This document shows, one piece after another, positions 44,274-56,700 of a stretch of 64,000 nucleotides of DNA. The stretch comes from Corylus avellana. Taxonomy: Eukaryota; Streptophyta; Magnoliopsida; Fagales; Betulaceae. The number at the start of each line of letters is the position of its first letter. The first letter of the stretch is position 1. Below the pieces are notes generated by a model. The model saw nothing but the letters and a program-made list of their open reading frames with translations. It searched no databases and was not told the DNA's origin. Position numbers and translations under genes: made by a program. The stretch spans positions 48,803,385-48,867,384 of the forward strand of contig NC_081541.1 of assembly GCF_901000735.1 (NCBI RefSeq), read 5' to 3'.

Positions 44274-45299
44274 ATATATCTTTTCACGTTTTTGAACCCT
44301 GCTCCACGTCTTCTTTCATCTATTCTGCTTTATGCAGCCACGTAGTGTTTCTCATTGCTCCTCTTTATTTTTGTTTTCTTTCTTGTTTAGCTGGCCCACT
44401 TGCTCGACCTTTTCTTTTCTTCTTTTGTTAAAATTATTTCCAATTCTATAAAATATAATGACTTGCATTAATATATATGTCTTTATCAGCCTAAGATTGT
44501 AATTGAACAATCTTCCCCAATTAAATATAAATAAAAGAATTAATACAAAATAAAGTATGACGATGCTTATTTTAATAGAGAAAATAGGTACATTTAATTT
44601 CTATATATATTTTCTGATTTTTTTTTTCCAATTTTCTGAACACATGATTCAATTTTAGACTAGTCCTAGAATTTCGCCAAGCAACTGATGAAGCTCAACA
44701 ATGTTATCATATTGAATTGTAGAGAACAAGCAAAATAATTATAACAACACTTCACAGATCTTCTTTTTGATTTGGAGGCAAACAACAATCTCCTTCCTTA
44801 ACCCGTGGTTAACTGTAATCATAGTTAAAAGTGTACTGAAATAGTATATCAAACTTTTAAATTGCGTCACAAATGTCATTTTTTTTATTATATTTCTATA
44901 ATAACCTTATTTCGTTAAAAAAAATTAATTAATTTTTTAGATTTTTTTAGTTTAATATATTCCTATTTTTTTATTAAGAGTAACACGGGTCTCAATTTTA
45001 TTGCCGTTGAGGTGAGTTTTTTTGAGATATCACAAGGACCTCTGAATTCACTTCCATATATACGACATCGAGGAATTTATAATTTTGGCTCACCACAGAG
45101 TTTGATTTTGCATTTATTCCTATTTTTTATAATGTACAAGCGGAAGCTTAACAAAAAAAAAAAAAACAAAACAAAACAAAAGTTGATTCAAGTGTTGTAA
45201 ACTTCCTTCAGTTTTGGACTTATTCCCAAAAGTATAGTTTGGTGAACAAATCTAATGTCACCCATCGGACTATAGTACCCCAAGATGGCGTTATTTACC
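44274..45299. other. AT-rich intergenic DNA
   Basis: No gene or repeat ends recognised. The ORF at 45012-45200 is low complexity. Confidence 0.35.
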
Positions 45300-45425
45300 A
45301 AGACAATAACGTCGTCAATAAATGTTTTTACTCGGGGTCCGTCCCGTAATTTACGATAAGTGTAGTGGTAAGTGAAGTGAAGTGTAACGGTAAGTCGGTA
45401 ACGAACATAACTGCGCTTTTTTCAC
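45300..45425. repeat. Segment resembling the upstream region of the MMD1-like gene
   Basis: GTCAATAAATGTTTTTACTC followed by CGTCCCGTAATTTAC and GTAAGTGAAGTG-like sequence parallels 53125-53245, which lies about 500 bp upstream of the MMD1-like ATG. It could be a duplicated promoter piece or a shared small repeat. Confidence 0.55.
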
Positions 45426-45639
45426 TCATTTCCTCAATTGCCACGTTTCCTGTTGAGTCGTTGACTTTTATATCATGACATGACAGCAATACCCCCATAG
45501 TAGAAAAACGCTAAATCAAAATTTTAAATGTTAAATCATAATTTTACCAAATTCTTATGTGTTTTTAAAAATGACACGTTTTCAAATTGCAATCCAAACA
45601 AAAATAAACACGAAATGAAGACACAAGGATTTAGGCATC

Positions 45640-46240
45640 TAATTAAATTATTAGGGTCAGATGCAATTTTAGTACCCGTGGTTAGGCTCACAATCAAAAA
45701 GTGTCTTAAATAGTACCTGTGAATATTGAAAAGACACACTTAATACTTCCATCCATGATCTATTTAAATATTTAACGTATCTCCACATCAGCACCTGTAA
45801 GATGGTGACACATGTCTCTAATGCCACATATTGATACCAAATCATTAGACTAGATGTGGCATTATATCATAGGTGGTACTTAAGCTTTTGATGCCATATA
45901 AACTACAAAAAAAAAAAATAATAATAAATAAAAAATGGTAACCCCAATTAAAAAATAAATAAAAAATAATTCTAGAGAGTTGGGGTGGCTAGCCACCCCA
46001 TTTTGGCCATAGCCACCCCTATTTTAGCTAGGAGGTGGCTTGAGCCACCCTTAATAGCCAACCAGGGGGTGGCCGAACCACGCCCATGGCCACCCCCAAC
46101 TTACAAAATGGTGGTGACCGAGCCACCCCAAGAGCCTTGGAGATGGCTCGGCCACCCCTGTTTGGCCTGGGGGTGGCTTTTGCCACCCCAGACCGACCGG
46201 TCTCAGGGTGGCCTAACCACTCCCATGACTTTTGAAAGTT
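45640..46240. mobile_element. One-ended MITE-like repeat with a GCCACCCC-rich core
   Basis: The left part (45650 on) is of the type GATGCAATTTTAGTACCCGT. The core at 45976-46240 consists of alternating GGGTGGC and GCCACCCC motifs able to form many small hairpins. The open frame across it is a by-product of GC-rich repeats. No matching right end was identified. Confidence 0.5.
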
Positions 46241-47399
46241 TCTTACATTCTCCCACTTGGCACTTATGACATATAAATTTCTTATGGTGTTCGGTTTCTA
46301 TGATATGGTTATTACTTTATTTATTCCAACCATTTATGGAATCCTCCCACTCACTCAAGGAATACTACATACGAATCATGGCGGTAAAACATTTATATAA
46401 TAAGTCATCCCTTCCTGTAATACCTCCCTAAATGAGTATTGTAATACCCCGACAAATCACTGTTTTAAAAGGCTATTAAATTTCGTACTTAACTGGTCAA
46501 TGCCCTTAAAACAAAGCCTTAAACTAAGAGCCCAAAACCTTCTTCAAATAACCCAAACCCCTTGAGAACTTTTTGAAGCAAAAGCCCCAAACTACCCTCA
46601 CTGGGCGAGTGCTCGCACCTTTTCAAAAATCGCCTGACAAAATATGTGAATAGTACATGAGCGCTCGCCCCTTTTCAAAAGTTTTTCCACTTTTCCCTCA
46701 GCCGCTTTCCCCTATAAATACCACACCCTTATTGAACCCCCAACCCTCATTTTAGCTTCTAAGGCCTTAAAGAAACCATGTTGCTTTGATTCTTGAGTGT
46801 GTGTGAGGTTGTAAGTGTCTTTGGAGAAGAATGACGTGTCCTTGAAAAGCTTGCTTGTTGAGGTAACCACTACATCCTCCTTGTGTTTTGTTGGGTTATT
46901 ATGTTAGCTTCTTGGTTTTTTAATAACTTAGTTGTTAATATCTTGAGGTCTTAAGCTTTCCTAAGTGTTGTTATAATTCTATAACCGGTTCGTGTACCAT
47001 TTCCTTGAAAAACAAGAATGATTTCCAAAGGGTTTTCCAAACCACCTTTGTTTCGTTTTAAAGTTGCTTGATTTGCACTTGTATGTACCTATTTCTTAAA
47101 AAGAAAGATAAATGTTTTCAAAGGCTTTTAAACACCTCTTTGATTTTTTTTTTCTCGCTAGGGCTTTGAGAGGAACCTAAAGGAGAAGCAGAATTTTTCA
47201 GATCTAATTTGGTTGGATTGTGAAGTGGGTGATACGGGAGAGAAAGAAATGGTGCTCCTGTTCTGGGTATTATCAAGAAGCTTAGCCTAATCCAAAACCG
47301 GTCAACCACGCCAGCTAGGTTGACCCGATAGATCCAGTTATTAGCATCAACCCTGTTAATCCCGTAGATCAGTAAGGACCGGTCTAGCACGAAGCACTG
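46241..47399. mobile_element. Probable LTR-type fragment
   Basis: From about 46440 (TGTAATACCCCGACAAATC) the sequence has the character of a plant Gypsy LTR. CGCTCGCCCCTTTTCAAAAG-type repeats lie near 46620-46680, a TATA-like CCTATAAATACC at about 46712, and a GTGTGTGAGGTTGTAAGTG leader follows. Ends and target duplication are not resolved. Confidence 0.35.
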
Positions 47400-48070
47400 G
47401 GAAACCAGGTTGTGATAGGAGAAATCCGAACAATAGCTGGAGGACTTTCCGGGGGAGAAGAGTCTAACCGCGCAAGGAAGGCTTATGCGTGGCAAGCAAG
47501 GAATGAAGAGATATGGGTGGTCGAAAAGCCAATGAAGGTTCAGTAGAAAGAGTCCTTGGTGATTGGATTCTCGAATAAAGACTATGAAGGGATATCTGTC
47601 CCCCATACAGATGCTTTGGTAGTCACCTTAGCGGTGGCCAACCACAAAATGCACAGAATTCTAGTAGACAACGGGAGTTCAGCTGACATTCTGTACTTAC
47701 CAGCTTCCAAACAGCTTAGCATAGGCCAAGAGAAAGTCAGGGTAGCAAAGTTCCCGCTAATGGGATTCACGGGTGAACAGGTTCAACCAATTGGCACCAT
47801 TGATCTCCCGGTGACAACCGGTACTGTCCCTAATCAAGCAACAATAATGGTGAGATTTCTGCTAATTGACTAGCCTTTATTATACAACGCCATCATCGGC
47901 AGAGCGGCACTCAATGAACTCTGGGCAATAACTTCAACCCCACACTTGAAGATGAAGTTTCTTACTGATCACGAGGTCGAGGAAGTCAAAGGAGACCAGT
48001 GTGCGGCCCGCCAATGTTACAAGATGACCATGAAAGGTGTCCTCGAAAAAGCTACTTCTGGGACTAGATG
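47400..48070 (+). pseudogene. Ty3/Gypsy (Tat/Ogre-type) GAG-protease remnant
   Basis: Translation shows the GAG/protease linker (ARKAYAWQA), then PHTDALVVTLAVANHKM. The aspartic protease active site RILVDNGSSADILY lies around 47658-47700, followed by PLMGFTGEQVQPIGTIDLPV and YNAIIGRAALNE. A TAG at about 47871 interrupts the frame just before the last block, and further shifts follow. DNGSSADIL is characteristic of plant Tat-lineage proteases. Reverse transcriptase and integrase are missing. Confidence 0.85.
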
Positions 48071-48269
48071 TAGTAGTGGCGAGAAATGGCAAGGAACATA
48101 GAGCATCTGAAGAAGTACTATCGGTAGTACGCCCAAGGTTTGGTTTATTTATGCTTTTATTATCTGATTGTCTTTCAATAATAAATTTGATTTGAATAAA
48201 GAGTAATGTTAATTTAAGCATCAGAGTGTCCTCGGTCCCTGTGGGACCCCTTTAACAATTACTCTTTGG

Positions 48270-49560
48270 TAGACAGGACAAGGAGAAAACCTTGGGCAAA
48301 AACAAGGAGCTACCCCGAGGTGAAAGGGGAGCGAAGGTTCATTCCTGGAGACAAGGAGAAAACTTTGGACAAAAACAAGGAGCTGCCCCAAGGTGAACGG
48401 GGAGCAAAGGTTAGTTTGTCAAAAGATTCATATATCATCGTTGGAGATTATCCTGCAGGTTAAAGCTTAGCTTGTCAAGCGGGATTCAAAGAAGAACCGG
48501 GTATATCACCTTCGGATATTTCAAAGAAGAACCAGGTATATCACCCCCGGATATTTCAAAGAAGAACTGGGTATGTCACCCTCGGATATGTCACCACTTG
48601 AGACAAGGAGAAAACCTTGGATAAAAACAATGGATAGGGAGACAACCCTCTAAAATAAGGACAATGAGAAAACCTTGGGTAAAAACAATTAACGGGAGAC
48701 AACCCAGTAAAAAACAAGAAGATTCATCCTATAAATAACGAGAAAACCTTGGGCAAAAAGAAGAATAGTGAGACAACCCTCTAAAACAAGGACAAGGAGA
48801 AAACCTTGGGCAAAAATAATCAACGGGAGACAACCCGGCAACAAACAACGACAAGGAGAAAACCTTGGGTAAAAATAAGAATATGGAGACAACCCTCTAA
48901 AATGAGGACAATGAGACAACTTTGGGCAAAAAACAATTAACGGGAGACAATCCGAGCAACAAACAAGAAGACTCATCCCCGGCAACAAGGAGACAACATT
49001 GGGTAAAAACAAGTAATGGGAGACAACCCAGTAAAAAACAAGAAGACAAGGAGACAACCTTGGACAAAAACAATTAACGGAAGACAACCCGGTAAAAAAA
49101 AGAAGCATCCCCAGAGACAGGGAGAAAACCCTGAGCAAAAACAAGTCGCTACCCCAAGACAAACAGTGAGCAAAAGGTTAGTCTGTTGAAAGACTTATAA
49201 ATCATTATTAGCGGATTATTGTACAGGTTCATTCCTGGAGACAAGGAGAAAACCTTGGACAAAAACAAGGAATCACCCTAAAGCGAACGGGGAACAAAGA
49301 TTAGTTTGTTGAAAGACTTGTGATTTATTGTTTGAAGATTATTACGCAGGTTCGGAGCCTAGTTTGTCAAAACGGGCATTTGAGAGAGAACTGGGTATGA
49401 TCCTCGAGTATCTCAAGGGTATAATAGGCTTAGCCCTGAGGCAAAGGAAATAGTTGGGGGGTATTCTCGGCAACCATGAGACAAGAAGACAACCTTGGGC
49501 TAAAACAAGCAACAGGAGATAATCCGGTCACAAAACAAGGAATCACCCCAAGGCGAACGG
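48270..49560 (+). repeat. Minisatellite of ACAAGGAGAAAACCTTGG units in the retroelement 3' region
   Basis: More than a dozen imperfect units of the form GACAAGGAGA(A/C)AACCTTGGGCAAAAACAA alternate with GGGAGACAACCC. A higher-order repeat also occurs (GAGCAAAGGTTAGTYTGTYRAAAGA at about 48405, 49170, 49305 and 49565). The AAGGAGAAAACCTT unit is itself partly palindromic. Long tandem-repeat 3' regions are known for Tat-lineage elements. Confidence 0.85.
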
Positions 49561-49899
49561 GGAACAAAGGTTAGTCTGTTGAAAGACTTACAAATTACTG
49601 CTTAAAGGTTATTGTGCAGGTGTGGATTATTTTGCTGACTTGGAGAGGGACTCGGGCATGATCCCCGGGTATCTCGAAACTAGGACGGGTTTAACCCCCG
49701 GGTAAAGGATAGAGCTGGGGGGTGCTCCCGAGAACTCAGGCGATGCAAAAAACAGAGCTGAAGAGCTCCAATTAACGAGCTCAAAGCACACTCACTAGGG
49801 AAATACGAGTCTCGGACAAGGTCAAACAACAAGCTGACAGAAGGTTTTGACTAAATTCCCATTACCCAAGTACCTTGGCTAAGGGAATTGGGAGGTAAC

Positions 49900-50313
49900 T
49901 GTTGGGAATAAATTTACACTACAAGCCCACCAAATTCTGGGCTCAATGGCCAAGGATAGACCCATGAAGATTTTAATTAAATAGCAAGGGCTATTTAATT
50001 AATTAATAGTCTTATATTCCAATTAGGATAATATTATAATAAAGACATCCTACTTATCTCTACAAGATGACTACTCAAGATTATCTCTACATGATAGTTG
50101 TTGAGTTCTATCTCAACTATGGATTCCCAATACAACTCAAATAAAAAGAACTAGTGCAAGTCTACTTCTACAGCCCAAGCCTATAAATAGGCTCCTACAC
50201 AAGGTACTAAAACATCATGAAATATCTTCTCAGATCTTGAATAATCTATTATCTTCTCATATTTTCTATCAGAGTTCAATTAATCCCTTTGTTCCCTAGG
50301 GACACCCTTAACA
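49900..50313 (+). mobile_element. LTR (414 bp), probably 3' LTR of the Tat-type remnant
   Basis: Preceded by the purine-rich GGGAATTGGGAGG (polypurine tract). Starts TGTTGGGAATA and ends CCCTTAACA. TATA-like CCTATAAATAGG near 50180. No primer-binding site follows. A 5' partner was not found in the window. Confidence 0.75.
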
Positions 50314-50619
50314 ATATTACTTTTTTGTACACGATGACATATTGAAGACTCCAAAGAAAGTACATCCACCGTGTTGAAAATTGTTCTAAAATTGCATAAA
50401 GGGGATTTTGGTGATAAAAGAGAATATTATTGAGGGATTAAGTATAATTAATCTTAAAAATTAAAATAATAATAATAATAATAAAAAGATGGGACGGGCT
50501 AACATGAAAAGGAGGAAGCACAAGTGAACATATGCTGTATTTGGTCAACGATCGAATTCAATGCAATAATTGGTACTAACTTTAGCATGAAGCAGAACAA
50601 ATATTTGTGTGGAAAGCCT

Positions 50620-50985
50620 CGGAGTTTTCATAAGCACCACCACAAGGATGAACCAAATTCTACTCCGACTCCGGCGACCCAATTGGTGGCCAGTTTGCTG
50701 CTGCTGCTGCGGCTTATATGCTTTGGTGGGTGGGACGGGTTTTGGTTTATTTATTTATTTATTTATTTTAAAGAAGGTTTAATATTATCTTCTTCATTAA
50801 GGAAAAGTTGTCAAATTTTGACTGCCATCTTTTGATTTTCATATAGGAAGAGCATGCGCACAGGCACATGATAGAAGAAGATCGAGCAGGAGATTGCAGC
50901 TGCTGCTGCAGTTGGAGATGGCGGATTTGCCTTTCATGAGCATCATGAGAAGAAAGAGGCCAGGGAAAATGACAAGTGTGGTTAG
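50620..50985 (+). pseudogene. ASR (abscisic stress-ripening, ABA/WDS domain) pseudogene
   Basis: Fragments of the ASR protein appear in order. A HKHHHKDE His-rich N-terminal piece is at about 50629. GGQFAAAAAAYML is at 50685-50726, matching the family's Ala-rich AAAGAYAL block. After an intron-like gap ending ATATAG at 50846 comes [12 protein letters not shown] (50847-50882). In a +1-shifted frame [24 protein letters not shown] runs to the TAG at 50983-50985. The frame changes and the missing HEKHEAKKDP block show it is dead. The retained intron-like sequence argues against a processed copy. Living ASR proteins are small hydrophilic stress and ripening chaperone/transcription factors. Confidence 0.72.
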
Positions 50986-51009
50986 TTTTTTCTCCCTTTT
51001 TTTTTAATA

Positions 51010-51640
51010 ATTTGGAGAAACTTCACTTAGCCTCAAACTACCATCTTTTTTGACATACCCCCTCAAACTTCAAAACCTCTCACTTTGTTCCACTGAATTT
51101 TCAATTTCTATCACTTCAGACCTCTTTGTTAGTTTTCAACATTAAACTCAAACGATTTGTATTTTTATGCCCATTATACCCCCACTCAGTCCACTTAAAA
51201 TTTCAAAAACACCCCAAAACAACAGCACCCACCCCAACCCAAAACGAAACCATTTTGGGCGTCTATTTGTTTTTTAGAAAGAAAAAAAAAAAAAAAATTG
51301 GATTGGGGCGGCTAGCCGGAGCCACCGCAATCCAATTTTTCCACCCCATTTTAGGTCAAGGGGTGGCTAGAGCCACTCCCATGGCCGGCCACCCCCTTGG
51401 CCATGGGGGTGGTCTGGTCACCCCCGAAAAGCCAAAAAAAAAAAAACCGAATGAGTTTTGGACTTTTGGGGGTGGCCGGACCACCCCCAAACCGATATGG
51501 AGGTGGCCGTGGTCCAACCACCCCTAGCCGCCCAAAACCCATTCCTTTTTTTTTTTTTTGGGGTGGTTCGTCTTTCCCCAAACCTGCTATGGGGGTGGCT
51601 CTAGCCAACCCCATGCCCAAAAATATGGGGTATAAACAAG
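51010..51640. mobile_element. Truncated Mutator-like MITE with a GCCACCCC-rich segment
   Basis: The left end GGAGAAACTTCACTTAGCC is of the 33171 family. The GC-rich segment 51300-51640 has many GGGTGGC/GCCACCCC inverted motifs like those at 45976 and 17380. Overlapping ORFs on both strands here are artefacts of that composition. Confidence 0.55.
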
Positions 51641-52885
51641 CTGAACTACTCGCACCCGTACTGGGGATTTACTTGATTTGATTATTAAATGAATTGTTTG
51701 TAAACACAAAATTAAGTTCGTTTATTAAACGATACAAAATTGTATAAACTCAGTTTTATTTAGTTAATTTTGTGAACCCACTCGTGTAAGGATCGACTCG
51801 CTTGTTATATATATATATATATATATATAAAAGCTTGACTTTTTTGCAACTTAAACAATTATTAAATCCAACTACTCTTCCACAACTCCATTCATTCGGA
51901 AATCATTCATGGCCGGGTCCCATTTCAAAGCCCTATTTTCTCATCGCATTTTCTGCCCTTAACTTCTCATTCAAATCTCAGCCATTCAAATGAACCCCTA
52001 CGTTTTAACCCCTCAGGAACTACTTTTCCAATTCTCAGCCTCTCTTTTTTCTTCTTGCAACACCTTTTACCCAAAATCGAGAGACGGACCAGGTTTTAAT
52101 TTGAAGAGGGACTAAGGCCAAAAATTTTTTTGGAAGGGACTAATTGGAAAAAAAAAAAATAATAATTAATTAATTTTTTTTTTAACCTTTCTTTTTCCTA
52201 AATCCTCTTTCTTATGGTCTTTTCCGTCATTGCCTAAATCCTCTTTCTTTTTCTTATGGTCTTTTCCTCTTGGGCCAAACTACCATTCATATACATGTGA
52301 TTTAACCTTAACAATTCCAAAACAAAATCACATAAGCAATTAATCAATCACCAAGACAGAAACCACAAAAAAACAAATTTGCCAAATCAAATAGAACCAC
52401 AAAGAACCGAAGGGTTAAGCTTTGAATCAGTTCCTCCTCACAAACAGTAAAAAGACACTTCCTGGTCGGCTTTGATGGATACCCATTTCAACATCAAACC
52501 CAATCTCAAATGGGTCTTTCTAAACCAGGTGTCTCTCCTGCCAACATCCTTACAGAAACGGAAGAAAGAATCACAGAAAAAGATTTCGTTCCAGACTTTT
52601 GAAAATGGATGCCAACTGTTGTTATAAAGGATGAAGGAAACCAAGATTTTTCTAGTTGCAAGAATAACGAAACACTAAATCTTGGCGATTGCTACTGTTT
52701 TATGGACGGTGGAGAACGTATTCCACTTCAGTTTATTTATTAAATGAATAAGTGGAACTCGTATAAATTTTGCATAATTTTATTTTTATTATTTTGTAAT
52801 ATTATTTAACTTTATAATAAAAATATGTAAAGTATTTTAAAAGATTAATATTTTTTGTGATGTAATAAATATAAATATAAATTAT

Positions 52886-52924
<39 letters not shown>

Positions 52925-53700
52925 GTGTAATAAATGTATGTAGAGGATCTTGATCCTATTATAAGAGAAACATATAAATTTGAGAACTAAAATTATTTGA
53001 CATGTAATAACTAATAACGATTTTTCTCTAACTAATGTAACTAGGTTGACACCTGAAAGCCCAAAAAGAAGTAACGATGCGACTAGAATAGCCCAATACT
53101 GCTTGAAAAACGTGTGGGTAATCGAAACAACAAGGTGGTCAATAAATGTTTTTATGCGGGGCCGTCCCGTAATTTACTTATAACTACTGGCGCTAAGAGT
53201 GGTGGGTGAGTGAGGTGCCAAGTGCCAACGGACATAATTTTTGTACATTCTTAAAAAAATAGAAAAAAAAAAAAGAAGAAGAAGCGTAATGTATATTTTG
53301 CCTCCTCTCGTTGGAGGCCACCATTGTTTGTAACACGAGCTTGAGAACTCAAACCTCTTGTGTGTGCTTCTTTTTCTTGAAATATCATTCTTTCTGCTTT
53401 AAATTTCATCTCCATTCTCTCTCTCTCTCTGTACGTTGCGATTTCTTTCTTATTGGAATTCAGCGTAGTTCTTCATCCACCTCTACTGGTATTTCTTTCT
53501 CTCTCTGTTTGAACTTTGCTTGAAATATTATCTTTCTTCTTTCATTCTCTCTGTTTTGATTTCTTTCTTCTTGAAATTTCATTCTCTTTCTCTCTCTCTC
53601 TCTCTCTTCTCCCCACCCCCACCCCCTCGCCTCTCTGCTTCAGTTTCTTTCTTCTTGAAATTTCGTTTTTGCGAGTGAGTGGACTAACTTATTTATCTCT
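51641..53700. other. Intergenic DNA upstream of the MMD1-like gene
   Basis: (AT)n runs at about 51805-51828 and 52889-52920. A short ATG frame at 51990 has leader-like surroundings but no recognised family. 53125-53245 is similar to 45300-45425. 53280-53700 is CT-rich with several (CT)n runs and probably contains the 5' UTR and a leader intron of the next gene (acceptor TTGTTTTTAG at 53710). Confidence 0.45.
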
Positions 53701-53737
53701 TTGTTTTTAGAGCGCTTCAAGAAGAAAACAATTCAAA

Positions 53738-56700
53738 ATGTCTATTTTTGTGGCCAACAAGAGGAGGAAGCTGAGTCCGACCCCGACGCCCATGTTGAGG
53801 CCGCTGCGGACACAAATGCCAAAGGTCTACAATTTTCAGACATTCGTTGATGCAGGTTACCCCATCAACCCCAAGGGCGCCTTCTGCGACAACATGCGGC
53901 TATTTCTCCAAGAATACACCCAACTACATAAGAAGAATGTCAAATGCATGCCCGCCGCCTGGCTCATGCTCCTTCAGCGTAGCTCTTCTGCCAAAGACGT
54001 CGTTGTCCCCTTATACATTATTGTGGAGGACGTCCAGTGCAGTCAGCACCCCTACTGCGATCACTGTCGATGTGCCGGTAATTAAGGGATATCTCCATTT
54101 CATTCCTTATATGGGTGTTGAATTTTTAATGGAATCTAGTGTTAAAGAACGAATAGAGTCTGTTTTTGATTCACCCTTTTAATCCAAACAGCTGATCCAA
54201 ACCACTTTCTAGCATTATCATTATCTCTAGCATTATCCTTATCTCTAACATTTTCTTTATAATTGTTTTTATCTCTTCCTTTTTAGAGTTCTAGTTGTAG
54301 TTGTTCTACTTGTTTGTATTGTATTAGTTCTCATAGTTTATATCAAGTTTGGGTTTATATACAATGAGAACGAAGCTGGGACTTCATTCCGCCAAAAGCA
54401 AGTTTATCTATTTTCTTTCATGGTATTAGATCTTGGTGAAAGGAACGTGCGACATAAAAGGTGATAAGGAAATTTTTCTCTCTAGGGTGCCGCTACAACC
54501 CTAGAGGAGAAGGAGATTTTTGCTACATTTCATTTGGAACTCGTGAAGGAAGAGGTCAAAGCAGGCTTTGTCTTCTTGGTCACAAAGTTTAGTCCCTATT
54601 GAAAAGAATGGCTAATGATCTGATAAGGAAGTGGGGGAACTTCTCCTTGTCTGAAGAGGAGAATGTTGGAGTGGAAGCCATTGACAGTGTTGTCTAGGTA
54701 TTGGAATCAAGGGCCCAATCTTGGCTGGTGGGCAAACTTGTAGTCGATAAGATCATTGGGATGGACTATATCTGTTCTACCCTTATTAAGGGGTGGAAGC
54801 CGATGGGATCCCTACATTTCAAAATTATAGGAGAAAATTTATTCCTCCTAGATTTTGAACACTATTGGGATAAATCACAAGTTTTGGAAGGACGGTCGTG
54901 GATTTTCAAGGGCCAACTGTTCACGATGGAAGAGCTGGATGGGCTTATGCCGCCTAGTGGTATGAAATTCGATTCGGCAGCATTTTGGATTAGAATGTAC
55001 GATCCCCCGATGGTCTATATGGAAAGGGAGATGGGCTTTAAGCTTGGAGCTGTAGTTGGAAAAGTAGAAGATGTTGATACTGACGTAGATGGAATGGGCT
55101 GGGGCGACTATCTACGTGTTCGTGTACATGTAAATTTAGCAAGGCCAATTCCGAGGGGACGTACTCTGAAGCTGAAAAACAAATCTTATTGGGTGCCTTT
55201 CCAATTCGAAAAGGTTCCAAAATTCTGCTTTGATTGTGGGGTCATTCGCCATGGTCNNNNNNNNNNNNNNNNNNNNNNNNNNNNNNNNNNNNNNNNNNNN
55301 NNNNNNNNNNNNNNNNNNNNNNNNNNNNNNNNNNNNNNNNNNNNNNNNNNNNNNNNAGCTCTACTAGCAAAGCAAATTTGGCGACTCTTCTAGTGTCCAA
55401 AATCTTTGGCTTGGAAAATATTAAAAGCTAAATACTACCCATCTTATTCAATTCTGGAGGCATCTTTAGGTAACCGGCCTTCTTATGTATGGCAGAGTTT
55501 TATGGCCGCCCAGCCAGTGCTCCAAAATGGACTTGTCTGGCGAATTGGGAACGAGGAGGACATTCATGTGTGGGGTGACAAATGGATCCCGACAGCAACC
55601 ACGTATATGGTCCAGTCACCGCGGAATGTACTTGATCGACATGCCTGTGTGTCAAAGCTTATTAATCCAGATACGAGATAGTGGAAAGATGATCTTATTG
55701 CACAAGTTTTCCTGGAGGATGACGCGAAGATGATTAGAAGCATGCCTTTTAGTCCCCTGCCAGCAAAGGACTGGCTCATTTGGCGGGGTACTAAAAATGG
55801 AGTTTTATCCGTCCGTAGTGCTTATTTTTTGGAAAATGATAGCCTGACTAGCAGAGAGTGTGGAACATCTAGACCTGCGGGTGGTGTAGTTTGGAAAGAA
55901 TGTTGGAAACTCAAGATACCAAATGCAGCAAAGCTGTTTATTTGGAAAGCCATGCATAATCTCCTACAAATGAGAACGAATTTGAGGAAAAATTGAGTGG
56001 TTCTAGACACCCGATGCCCCATTTATGGACTCGAAGATGAAACGGTGGAACACATTCTATGGACTTGCCCGTCATTGAGTGATGTGTGGGGAAGTAGGTC
56101 GATTTGACTGCAAAAATCTGGAGGGACGAATGGAACTTTCCCATAAATTTTTGAATTAGTGCTTAAAAGTTATGATGCGGAAGAAGTCAAATTGTTTGTT
56201 GTGTTGGCAAGGAAAATCTGGTTGAGGAGAAACTCGCTTGCACATGAAGAAAAATTTCTCCACCCCACAAGGCTCATACAGGAAGCTACTACAGTGCTAG
56301 AGGATTTCCGCAGGGTAAATCGTAATGAGGACGCGGGTAGGACCAACGACCGCGTTTCTACGGTTGCAACATGGCAGCCCCCACCACGCACAATGGTAAA
56401 GATTAATTGGGACGCAGGGATTAATTCAAAGGAAGGGCGTGTGGGTTTGGGATTTCTTGCTAGAGACTTTAATGGGAAGTTTCTTGCTGTGCTAAGCATG
56501 TCTTTGGCTTTACAAACGGAGCCAACAATGGCTGAAGCTTTAGCAGTGATGAATGCAGTTCTCTTATGTAAGGAATTAGGGCTCAACAACATCATTTTTT
56601 AGGGTGACTCCTTGCAAGTGGTTAAGGACATTGAGTTTGAGGGACCGTGTCTTAGTAGCTATGGTCACTTCATAGAATGTATTCAAAGAGAGCTATGTGT

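Noticed and set aside
45985..46269. Proline/tryptophan-rich ORF
   Set aside because: Produced by GCCACCCC repeat clusters; a similar ORF appears on both strands at 51351-51681 for the same reason.
47118..47606. Minus-strand 162-residue ORF
   Set aside because: Antisense to a recognisable plus-strand retroelement GAG/protease region.
48689..49173. Minus-strand ORFs rich in Leu/Ser/Cys
   Set aside because: Antisense translation of the ACAAGGAGAAAACC minisatellite; repetitive and family-less.
52438..52644. Minus-strand ORF with aromatic residues, possibly an exon
   Set aside because: No flanking splice context or recognised domain; cannot be separated from chance.
34822..55356. N runs as biological features
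   Set aside because: All four are exactly 100 N, the usual scaffold placeholder.
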